The notes below the pieces were generated by a model. The model worked only from the letters and a program-made list of their open reading frames with translations, ran no database searches and was not told the DNA's origin. The position numbers and the translations under genes were made by a program. Of a DNA stretch of 64,000 nucleotides, positions 1 through 7,604 are shown piece by piece. The number at the start of each line of letters is the position of its first letter. Position 1 is the stretch's first letter. Source of the DNA: a virus; the IMG/VR virus record IMGVR_UViG_3300035670_013168, positions 1-64,000 of that record; one strand, given 5' to 3'.

Positions 1-614
1 GCATCGTTTCCAAGAAGCCTAAAGTGTGTCACCTGCCAGTTCTCAAGCATTTGATTGCCCTGAGTGATCCAGCGGTACCTGACTGCCATCGGATCCTTTG
101 GATCAAATCCCTCCTCTCGCTCGATCTCTGAGATTGAGATAGGAATGCAGTTGATCACTCCGAACTCAGGAGAAACGTCGTTGAAGAGGAAGAAGTCACC
201 GTACTTGCAGAGATTTCTGACCCACATGACCATATTGAACTCGACGTTCAGTGTGTCATAGAATAGGCTCTCAAGTAGCTCCTGGATCTTCCTGTTGTCT
301 GAGTAGATGTGTAGAATTCTACCATCTGTTCCCGGTGAGACAGTCTCCTCAGCGTATATGTCAAGTGCAGAGGCTATCTCAGGAGTTGACTCCATCTCAC
401 TGAAGTCTGAGTATCTCGACATCCTATCGAAGGCACCGTAGGCGGACAGTGTGCTGTTGTAGACATCGCTGTGTGCGGCCTTAAATACCTCTAGGGCGGT
501 GGAGGTGGATCCTGTCTTGCTCCCCATGCCCTTGACGCGGCGCCGTATGACAGGGCCGGACCTAAAGAGCTTGGTGAGCCTTCCAAATAAGTTTCTATTA
601 GTGTTGTCTGCCAT
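1..614 (-). CDS. Portal protein, T4 gp20 type (3' part cut off by window edge)
   Basis: Reading leftward from the ATG at 614 gives a protein starting MADNTNRNLFGRLTKLF; about 204 codons are present and the frame is open at base 1. The stretch with MESTPEIASALDIYAEE (about residues 75-91), followed by a segment with YGDFFLFNDV, is typical of the clip/wing region of T4-type portals. The portal is the dodecameric ring at the capsid vertex through which DNA is packed, and it is the docking site of the large terminase. It lies directly downstream of the terminase gene in the same direction, as in T4 (17 then 20). Only the N-terminal portion is visible. Confidence 0.85.
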   Translation of the reverse strand, partial: MADNTNRNLFGRLTKLFRSGPVIRRRVKGMGSKTGSTSTALEVFKAAHSDVYNSTLSAYGAFDRMSRYSDFSEMESTPEIASALDIYAEETVSPGTDGRILHIYSDNRKIQELLESLFYDTLNVEFNMVMWVRNLCKYGDFFLFNDVSPEFGVINCIPISISEIEREEGFDPKDPMAVRYRWITQGNQMLENWQVTHFRLLGND

Positions 615-665
615 TTCTGCTTCTAAGTATCAGTGCCATTGTAGACAGGCCACAGGCAACATAAA

Positions 666-2264
666 CTATCTAAAGAGCCAGGCAGTGTCACCGTAGGGAT
701 GCATGCTGCCAGAGTTGTAAGGCATGTCAGATGCGATAAAGGGTGCGAAGGGATTGTATATCTTGCCGGCCCAGGGGTTGATAATTGTATCCTTGCTCGT
801 GACATTAGTGGCAAATCCTGCCAACATCGCCTTGTTGAGCGTGCTGGTCATATTGTTGTGTGTGGGTGAGGCATCGTATAGCCACACACCAATCGCCAAC
901 GACATAATCAGGTCGTCATTCTTCCCCTTCTGCGCCTGCGCCTTTGCTCCTGTCCAGATGAAGGTCTTGAGCTCATTGTAGAGCCTCGACGAGTATATTC
1001 TGACACCACCTGTCCTCAGCACCTCCTCGAGCTTAGTGAGGATCTGCGCCCTAGACTGGCCTGAAGTCGTGAATCCTGCCTTTGAGATGTCAGTCTCTCC
1101 TGTGCTGTAGAGAGCGTTGAACTTGTCCCTCTCGCTCTTGAAGTACAGGTTCTTGTATCCTAGGTCACGGAGCTTCATATTCACGGCGTAGCCGTACGTG
1201 TTGTTCTCAGCGCATATAACTGCGTTGTTGTATCTCTTGCCTGCCTCGGCAAGTATTACTGCGAACTGATCAGGTGGCATCTTACCCTTGTACTCACAGA
1301 CGACCTCAGACTCATTTGTGTCTATGACATGGAACGCTGAGTAGTCTGCGGAGTCTCCTCTGGCGACGTCTGCTGATATGATGTATTTGTGCTCAGACAG
1401 AGCATACTTCCACACCCACACTGCCATCTCTGGACCCCACTTCTCTATGGGGTTTCTAATCCCGAAGCTCAGCTTCTCAATGTCCTCGCTGCTGAAGTAG
1501 GTGTCACCGGAGGATGAGAAGTCGCAGAGGAGCTCCTGTGCTATCTGCTTCTGAGTGAAGTTTCGGCTCTCGTTGTCGAACCACGTCTGATCGTGCTCCG
1601 GGTGCACATCCCACGGTAGCTTAATGGGGTGAAACTCATTCTCTCCCGACTCAGCCTTCACCCACAGGTCGTAGTACTGCCCACCCATGCCGTTCGGTGT
1701 GGAGAGGATGATGGCGCGGCCGCCTGTTGAAATCGTGGGGTAGAGTGATGTCCACAGCGTGTCAAAGTTTCTAACGAAGGCAGCCTCATCAACGATAAGG
1801 AGAGAAAGCGCCTCAGATCTGCCTGCGTCCTCCGACGTTGGGATGGCCTTGATGGATGAGCCGTTGCTAAGCTCCACAGCCTGCCTGTTGTCAATGTTCA
1901 TCTCAGGAATCAGGAGCCACTTCGGCATGGACCTAAGTGCCACCTTCACCTTCTTAATGAAGTTCTGCGCGACTGCCAGTCGGGTCGCAATGATCAGGAT
2001 GTTCTTGTCCTTGTAGAACGCTGCCAGCCAGACAGCGTATGCAGCTGCAACTGTGGAGATACCTAACTGCCTGGACTTTAGGATGATATTGAATCGATGC
2101 TTAATAAAGTCATTGATGCACTCATCCTGAAATGGATATGTGCTAAAGGGTATTAGACCTTTCGTCGGATGCTGGATCTTGATGTACTTGTTGATGAAGT
2201 ACACCGGATCCTTGCCACAACGAATGATCTCCTTGATCTGAGCCGGCTTGGATGTGATTGTCAT
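666..2264 (-). CDS. Terminase large subunit, T4 gp17 type
   Basis: The 532-residue packaging motor has both expected domains. ATPase domain: Walker A-like KSRQLGIST at residues 63-71 (T4 gp17 has a similar deviant P-loop), Walker B LLIVDEAAF with D159/E160, and coupling motif LSTPNG near 188-192. Nuclease domain: ISADVARGDSADYSAFHVID with D299, a second acidic centre at E353 (CAENN), and NDDLIMSLAIG with D450/D451. These correspond to the RNase H-fold metal ligands of T4 gp17. It powers DNA translocation into the prohead and cuts the concatemer. Portal follows downstream; a 121-residue unknown protein precedes it where T4 carries the small terminase. Confidence 0.95.
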   Translation of the reverse strand: MTITSKPAQIKEIIRCGKDPVYFINKYIKIQHPTKGLIPFSTYPFQDECINDFIKHRFNIILKSRQLGISTVAAAYAVWLAAFYKDKNILIIATRLAVAQNFIKKVKVALRSMPKWLLIPEMNIDNRQAVELSNGSSIKAIPTSEDAGRSEALSLLIVDEAAFVRNFDTLWTSLYPTISTGGRAIILSTPNGMGGQYYDLWVKAESGENEFHPIKLPWDVHPEHDQTWFDNESRNFTQKQIAQELLCDFSSSGDTYFSSEDIEKLSFGIRNPIEKWGPEMAVWVWKYALSEHKYIISADVARGDSADYSAFHVIDTNESEVVCEYKGKMPPDQFAVILAEAGKRYNNAVICAENNTYGYAVNMKLRDLGYKNLYFKSERDKFNALYSTGETDISKAGFTTSGQSRAQILTKLEEVLRTGGVRIYSSRLYNELKTFIWTGAKAQAQKGKNDDLIMSLAIGVWLYDASPTHNNMTSTLNKAMLAGFATNVTSKDTIINPWAGKIYNPFAPFIASDMPYNSGSMHPYGDTAWLFR

Positions 2265-2276
2265 CCTGAGATTGTA

Positions 2277-2642
2277 TCAATCTATTTCTAGGACGTGTAC
2301 CCTTCTGTAGTACGCAACCTTCCGCATTGAGAGGGCGGATATCAGCTCAACAGAGTCGTTGCTCTTCACTTCCTTGAGCTTCACTGACTCACCTGACATC
2401 TCCTTGACGTCCTTCTTGAGAGCTGTGACCATCTGCCCAAGATATGACAGGGACTCCTCAGCGAGCTGCGCCATCTGCATCTGCATGCTTCGCTCCTCGG
2501 CGTAGTGAAACACCGTGGTGTATTTGAGCGTGAGGGTATTGCCTGAGAAGGCGGCAGTTACGGACCTTGTGCCCGATGGCGACCCGGACTTTCCGTATGT
2601 CGTATTGCAGAGCGTGCTGAGGGCATCGTGTCGACTCATCAT
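2277..2642 (-). CDS. Conserved-looking hypothetical protein upstream of terminase
   Basis: A 121-residue protein with no motif I recognise. The N-terminal third is Ser/Thr/Gly-rich and probably beta (FSGNTLTLKYTTVFHY). A helical middle follows (residues about 48-85, rich in Met/Gln/Glu), and the tail ends RKVAYYRRVHVLEID. The first of two adjacent ATGs is chosen because AGGAG sits 9 bases upstream. Position directly before the large terminase matches the T4 small terminase (gene 16), but the length and composition do not support that call by themselves; it could equally be a small virion or regulatory protein. Confidence 0.6.
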   Translation of the reverse strand: MMSRHDALSTLCNTTYGKSGSPSGTRSVTAAFSGNTLTLKYTTVFHYAEERSMQMQMAQLAEESLSYLGQMVTALKKDVKEMSGESVKLKEVKSNDSVELISALSMRKVAYYRRVHVLEID

Positions 2643-2660
2643 TTGACTTTTCTCCTACAC

Positions 2661-2882
2661 TTACCTGTGTAAGTATGACGCACGAGACATCAGCTGCTGC
2701 CTGAATGCCTCTATTTCTTCAGAAGTGGGCCTGCTTCCTAATTTCCAGGCGTCTAGGTTCCTGAAGACAAAGTGGTCCTGACAGTCTGTGCAGCACTCGT
2801 ACTCCTCATACGAGAGGACATCGCTCACATCTCTCAGTGTCAGGCGGCACACAGGACAGTCGTGGGGAATTATGTCACTCAT
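2661..2882 (-). CDS. Small zinc-ribbon-like protein
   Basis: About 73 residues starting MSDIIPHDCPVCRLTL. Two cysteine pairs (CPVC near residue 9 and CCTDC near residue 30) separated by an acidic helix look like a zinc ribbon, followed by a short basic tail. The ATG at 2882 overlaps the stop of the upstream SbcDC-like gene by 8 bases, which favours this start over an in-frame upstream codon at 2897. A role as a small DNA- or protein-binding accessory factor is only an inference. Its neighbours are recombination genes on one side and terminase on the other. Confidence 0.6.
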   Translation of the reverse strand: MSDIIPHDCPVCRLTLRDVSDVLSYEEYECCTDCQDHFVFRNLDAWKLGSRPTSEEIEAFRQQLMSRASYLHR

Positions 2883-5800
2883 GCACCACTCTCGCATTCA
2901 TGTCCTTCTGCTCGATATCGAGGACATTGTCGACTGCGTCCTTGACAGCGTCAACGTGGGATATCACGAGGATTGACTTAAACCACCTCTTCAGGGAGTT
3001 GAGGAGGCGCGTGCAGGCCTCCACGTTCATGTCATCGAGGGCACCAAAGCCCTCATCGATGATTAGGAAGTCTGACTTGGGGAGCGTGGTGGTATTGATG
3101 AGTGCCACTCTAATTGCTAGTGAAGCCATCATCTTCTCCATGCCAGATCCGCACTCGATGATTCGCTTGGAGTCACCGTAGTTCAGGTAGATCTCCATCT
3201 CATTTGTGTCCGGGTCAGCCTCCAGCTCAACTGTGAAGCCAGTGACACCCTGGAGTATCTTTGCGATCTCCACGTTGATCGCAGGAAGCTGGACGGACAT
3301 AATCTTGAGTGGTATCCCATTCTTAGAGACAGCTGCTATAAAGAGCTCGTAGATCCTCCAATCAGAGATGAGCTTCGCAAACTTGTCCTTCTCGGACCTT
3401 GTCCTCTCGATCTTGGAGTCGAGAGTGCCAATGTGCTGCGCGTGATTTAGGCGGGAGGCGTCCTTCTGATTCACCTCAGCTGTGAGGTCGGCGATGAGCT
3501 TCTTGGCGATTCTAACACGCTCCGCCTCCTCGGTGTCAGAGACGCGCATCTTCATGGAGGACAGCTCCTGGTCCAGGTCCTTGATCAGCGTCTTGAGGTT
3601 CATCAGGCGGCTTGACATCCTGCCGGACTCAAGCTGCTTCGATGATAGTGACACCTGGAGGTCCCGCTCGCGCTCGAGGACGCCGTTGTACTTGTCGATC
3701 TTCTCCTTGAGGTTCTCCTTGTCCATTGAGTCCAACGACTTTCTCATGGCGCTCAGCTTATCGATGAGCTCAGTGGCAGCGCGCTCATGCGCCGGAAGAT
3801 GCTCCTTGCTCTCGTGCGAGGTCTTAATGAACTTGCACTTTGGGAAAGAGTCACCGCATGGCACCTCCTCGAGCAGCTTGAGGGACTTCTTGTGGCCTGC
3901 GATGCTGCTCTTCTCTGTCTCGAGCATGTGCTTCATCTGCATCATGTTTCTCTCGAGGTCCTGCCTCGCATCGTACCGTGATCGAAGATCTGCTATAGGA
4001 AACTGCTGCTTGAGCGCAGAGATTGACGACAGCTTCTCCTCGATCGATGAGATCTCGGCAGTGATCTTGCTGAACGTCTCCTCTGCTGCAGAGAGCTCTG
4101 AGTTCCTCTTCTCTAGCTCTGCCTCCTTCTCGACGACATCCTGTGAAGTCACTAGCGACTTGCTGCCTAGCGTTGCCAGATCGATCTGGGACTTCTGGAG
4201 CTTCATGCGCAGGACCTCAAGGTCCTCCTCGATCCTCACACGATCCTCAGTGTGCTTCTGCCTCTCGTCCGTGAGCTCCTTGATGATGACATCCCAGTCA
4301 CGATCGGGAACATTGACCAGGTTCGCCTTGATGGCAGAAGCGTCCGACTTTGCCAGCGCGCTCATCTCATCGAAGATCTCAAGGTCGAGGAACTTGGTGA
4401 GTATGGTCTTTCTCGCTGAGGCCTTGTGCCTAATGAAGTTGTTCATCTCGCCCTGGGATGCGAGAGACGTCAGGAGGAAGTCATCTGAGGTTCCGACAAC
4501 AGCGCGTAGGAACTTCTCAGTCTCACGACGCTGCTCACCGTTTAGGTCCTTTGTGACGCTTCCATTCTCATCCAGCTCATAGAAGTTGAGATTTGTCACA
4601 GCGCTCTCGGTGCCGTTCTTGTTGTTCTTTCGAACAGACTGACGCTCGAGTCGATAGAAGCTACCGTTGGCTGCGAGGTCGATCTTCGTCTCGCAGTGGC
4701 CCTTTCGCATGTTGATCACGTGGAGGTTGCTCATGGCTCCGCGGTCTGTGGAGTTGTAGAGGCCGTACATGATCGTGCCTGGGATCGATGACTTGCCGGC
4801 CCTATTCCTTCCAAATATGCCGGTAATTCCCCTGAGGTTGTCGAAGTTGATGATGTTTCCCTTGCCGTAGGAGAACATGTTGTCAAACTCTAATCTCTTG
4901 ATGGACCACTTGATGTTCCTTATGCAGTCTCCGTGGGAGGCGGCGCCGAAGTACTTCTGGGTCAGGGCCTCAAGCCGCTTCCACTCCTCCTCAGTGAGCT
5001 TTGCTCCCGAGTAGAAGTCGCGCATCAGCTTCGTGTGGGTCGAAAGCGTTCGAAGGTCCTCGGGCTTGTACTGGTTGTCGGCGACAGAGATCGTGGAGAT
5101 GTCCTGCTCCTGATCGTTCTTGAAGACGATCTCTGTGGCCTTCTTGATGCCACGCAGCTCACCGAACAGCTGCTTCATCTCGGCGTGCGAGATAGGAGTT
5201 GTGGTCCGAATCCGGAACCTCGACATGTCAGGGTGCTTCATGGCAGCCTGAATCGTGGAGGGAATGTCACCGCCCCACTCGATTGTCACGTAGGGCTGCT
5301 TGTGGGGAATGACATGGAAGGTGGACTTGTAGGTGTCCCTATCGTCAATCTCCCAGAAGAGGAATCCCTTTCCTGTGGTCTCACCGAAGTTCTGCTGGAT
5401 GGTGGATCCAGGATACGCCACGCGGTTCTCGGTGTCCATGTACTGGAACTTGTGGATGTCGCCGAGGAAGGTGAAGTCGTAGGGCTTAAAGAACTCTAGG
5501 TCAGTGTCGGCCTCGAGGTACCAGTCGACGTCCGTCCTCGATCCCCTAACAGAGCCGTGGAACGTGGCGATGTTTACCTCACCTGGAACGGGCTTCACGT
5601 TAGGCCACCCCTCCTCGTCAAAGCAGGAGAAGACGCACCAGTTGAATCCAGGCACGCCAGTCGGATAGACGCCTGACTCCTTGTACAGGTGCAGCCTTGG
5701 ATTTCCCAGCGCGTTCACAATGGGTGTGATGGCGTCCTGCCTGTCCTTGTTGAGGATCAGGCCGTCGTGGTTGCCCAGGATGATATGCGTGGGAGCGATC

Positions 5801-6030
5801 TTCGCCATCTCAGTGAACCACCAGTTGAGGCAGTCAATGAGCTCAGGCGATATGCCTTGCGTCTTGGAGTGCACAATGTCGCCGCCAATGAAGATGACGT
5901 TTGGGTCCATCTCGCGGACCATGTCGAACATGGCGCTAAAGGTCTCGCGGTACTCATCATGCCTAGAGAGGCCTCGCCAGTGTATGTCGCTTAAGTGAAC
6001 GCAGCGTAGTTTCAAGTTGTCTCCTGTCAT
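2875..6030 (-). CDS. Fused SbcD-SbcC (gp47-gp46, Mre11-Rad50 type) recombination nuclease
   Basis: A single uninterrupted 1051-residue reading frame joins both subunits. Residues 1 to about 350 are a calcineurin-type phosphoesterase: SDIH (D15, H17), GGD (D51), GNHD (N87, H88), H158, and GDIH at 190-193 where Mre11 usually has GHxH. Residues about 375-1051 are an SMC/Rad50 ATPase: Walker A GRNRAGKSS at 407-415, a coiled coil from about 560 to 890, hook cysteines C725 and C732 at the turn, signature ECGSGMEKM near 959-967, Walker B FLIIDEGFG near 988-996, D-loop ALDD, and switch VISHVD. In T4 these are two genes (46, 47), needed for end resection in recombination-dependent replication. The upstream primase stop overlaps the start (ATGA). 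Confidence 0.93.
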   Translation of the reverse strand: MTGDNLKLRCVHLSDIHWRGLSRHDEYRETFSAMFDMVREMDPNVIFIGGDIVHSKTQGISPELIDCLNWWFTEMAKIAPTHIILGNHDGLILNKDRQDAITPIVNALGNPRLHLYKESGVYPTGVPGFNWCVFSCFDEEGWPNVKPVPGEVNIATFHGSVRGSRTDVDWYLEADTDLEFFKPYDFTFLGDIHKFQYMDTENRVAYPGSTIQQNFGETTGKGFLFWEIDDRDTYKSTFHVIPHKQPYVTIEWGGDIPSTIQAAMKHPDMSRFRIRTTTPISHAEMKQLFGELRGIKKATEIVFKNDQEQDISTISVADNQYKPEDLRTLSTHTKLMRDFYSGAKLTEEEWKRLEALTQKYFGAASHGDCIRNIKWSIKRLEFDNMFSYGKGNIINFDNLRGITGIFGRNRAGKSSIPGTIMYGLYNSTDRGAMSNLHVINMRKGHCETKIDLAANGSFYRLERQSVRKNNKNGTESAVTNLNFYELDENGSVTKDLNGEQRRETEKFLRAVVGTSDDFLLTSLASQGEMNNFIRHKASARKTILTKFLDLEIFDEMSALAKSDASAIKANLVNVPDRDWDVIIKELTDERQKHTEDRVRIEEDLEVLRMKLQKSQIDLATLGSKSLVTSQDVVEKEAELEKRNSELSAAEETFSKITAEISSIEEKLSSISALKQQFPIADLRSRYDARQDLERNMMQMKHMLETEKSSIAGHKKSLKLLEEVPCGDSFPKCKFIKTSHESKEHLPAHERAATELIDKLSAMRKSLDSMDKENLKEKIDKYNGVLERERDLQVSLSSKQLESGRMSSRLMNLKTLIKDLDQELSSMKMRVSDTEEAERVRIAKKLIADLTAEVNQKDASRLNHAQHIGTLDSKIERTRSEKDKFAKLISDWRIYELFIAAVSKNGIPLKIMSVQLPAINVEIAKILQGVTGFTVELEADPDTNEMEIYLNYGDSKRIIECGSGMEKMMASLAIRVALINTTTLPKSDFLIIDEGFGALDDMNVEACTRLLNSLKRWFKSILVISHVDAVKDAVDNVLDIEQKDMNARVVHE

Positions 6031-7001
6031 AGTATAGACCCAGACTTGATATTGGATATCATGTGAAGGAGCCTATCTCTCTGCTCCCAGACTGTTGCGG
6101 TCTCAACGAGTCGGGTGAACTCATTCTTTGTCATATCACCAACGTCCCTTCCAGCTGGAACATCGACGCTCCTCACCCTTATGCCGTACGAGTAGAGCAT
6201 CTTCGCAATGTTGTGCGACTTCTCACGGGCATCAGGATCAAGCGCGAGGAGCACCGGCGTCCTGTGCCTGATTATGCTGCCACCGAGGGCGCTGTCCTTC
6301 GATAGGTGGGATCCAAGGAGGCACGTCGAGTTGCCGGCGGCCTTGGTGAGGTCGAAGGGCCCCTCCACGAGGTTGAGCTCCCGGCTCCAGTCGATGTTGA
6401 TCTCATTGAAGATGACCTCCTTCTTTGGGACCTTCGCGTTGATGTACTTCATTGTCTTAATGGGGTCGATCGCGCGGGCCGTGAAGTAGTTCAGCGTGCC
6501 CTCAGCATCGAAGGATGGGAAGATGACTCGACGGCGGAATGATCCCGAGGTGCACGTCCCCAGCTTGAAGTACCACAGGTCCTTGTGAGAGAGGCCTCGA
6601 TCGTAGCAGTACCTCACGGCGTCCTTGACATCAGGATCGTGCGAGGCCGTATTTGATGCCAGGAGTATGAAGCCGTCTGGTATCCGTGCTTCCTGGTGAT
6701 CATCCGTGACATTCGTTTCAGTCAAATGGGTGTTTTCACCTTTGGTGAATCGAATGGATCTAGCCTCATCCAGATGACTCGGAGCGTACTTTCGAAACAG
6801 GTGCTCGATGTTCTGCCCCTTGAGGCCGCACACCCAGCAGTGAAAGACACCGTCCTCGAGCCTGACGCTCAGCTTCTTCTTGGACTTGCCGCCCTTCTTA
6901 CAGCTCGGGCAGACAATGACATAGTCATATCCGTCCCTAGATGAGTCTCCAGGTCCGAAAGCCTTTCGAAGCAAGTTTACTCGCTTGGTATTATCGCTCA
7001 C
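6027..7001 (-). CDS. DnaG-type primase (zinc finger plus TOPRIM)
   Basis: A 324-residue protein. The N-terminal zinc-binding domain has C31/C34 and C55/C58 (CPSC and CWVC), the CHC2-like template-recognition fold of DnaG primases. The TOPRIM part has the acidic motif LVEGPFDL (E213) and the DxD motif LALDPDA (D255, D257), followed by DVGDM. It would make RNA primers for lagging-strand synthesis; no helicase domain is fused to it. It is shorter than bacterial DnaG (about 580) and lacks a C-terminal helicase-binding domain. The start is GTG at 7001 with no clear Shine-Dalgarno sequence. Its stop overlaps the fused recombination nuclease downstream. Confidence 0.88.
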   Translation of the reverse strand: MSDNTKRVNLLRKAFGPGDSSRDGYDYVIVCPSCKKGGKSKKKLSVRLEDGVFHCWVCGLKGQNIEHLFRKYAPSHLDEARSIRFTKGENTHLTETNVTDDHQEARIPDGFILLASNTASHDPDVKDAVRYCYDRGLSHKDLWYFKLGTCTSGSFRRRVIFPSFDAEGTLNYFTARAIDPIKTMKYINAKVPKKEVIFNEINIDWSRELNLVEGPFDLTKAAGNSTCLLGSHLSKDSALGGSIIRHRTPVLLALDPDAREKSHNIAKMLYSYGIRVRSVDVPAGRDVGDMTKNEFTRLVETATVWEQRDRLLHMISNIKSGSIL

Positions 7002-7019
7002 TTAGGCTGATTCTAGACA

Positions 7020-7604
7020 TCAGTCCTCAGATTGTTCACTGGACACGAGAGGCCCTGAGAGGGCTATGACAAACGCGTCTGACATGTCAAAGACGTGCGC
7101 CTCGAGCACTTCGACACCCTTTCGTGCGCCTGAGCTTATCACCCGAGTGGGCCACACGTAGTCCCTGAGCAGGGGGTGCTGCCGGACCCAGGTGTGAACC
7201 TGCTCCTTGGTCGGAATGCCGCACACCTTCTCCCGCTTGAGGTCTATTCCAAGGGCCTTGCGAGCGTGGTTCACGTTCACGTTGATGGGTGCTGTGCCTG
7301 TCACCTGCTGCGCGAGGTAAGAGACGATCCCATTGAACTTTGCCAGCTTGACGAGTGTCTGTGCCGAGGAGGCGCCGGGTCGAAATGCCTGCATGTTCTC
7401 CTCGACGTACACCTGGGTGAGTCTGTGATCTCGGTGAATCAGGCTAATCGCGTCCTTGACTGCGTTTGCCTTGTCGAATAGGCCCTCTATCTTGTCCAGC
7501 TTCACATGGCTCATCTCTACTGACACAACTTGTCCGCCGTCGACAGTAGACACACAGAGGCCTGTGCAGCTAGTTGAGATGTCTAGTCCGAGGTGCTTCT
7601 CCAT
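7020..7604 (-). CDS. RuvC-like Holliday junction resolvase
   Basis: A 194-residue RNase H-fold nuclease. The first strand carries LGLDISTSCTG with catalytic D8, the second acidic centre is VYVEEN (E68/E69), and the C-terminal helix carries FDMSDAFVIAL with D173/D176. This arrangement is that of RuvC and its phage relatives. The likely role is cutting branched DNA before packaging, the job endonuclease VII does in T4. The ATG at 7604 overlaps the stop of the upstream virion gene by one base (TGATG). Primase follows 19 bases downstream. Confidence 0.85.
   Translation of the reverse strand: MEKHLGLDISTSCTGLCVSTVDGGQVVSVEMSHVKLDKIEGLFDKANAVKDAISLIHRDHRLTQVYVEENMQAFRPGASSAQTLVKLAKFNGIVSYLAQQVTGTAPINVNVNHARKALGIDLKREKVCGIPTKEQVHTWVRQHPLLRDYVWPTRVISSGARKGVEVLEAHVFDMSDAFVIALSGPLVSSEQSED

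Noticed and set aside
3482-4582. Open frame of 366 codons on the plus strand, opposite the SbcC part
   Set aside because: It is Ser/Leu/Arg-rich and antisense to the coiled coil, which creates long shadow frames. It has no ribosome binding site or domain, and the minus-strand frame has full Rad50 motifs.
4933-5499. Open frame of 188 codons on the plus strand opposite the SbcD/SbcC junction
   Set aside because: Val/Leu/Gly-rich antisense shadow with no motif; the sense protein is well supported.
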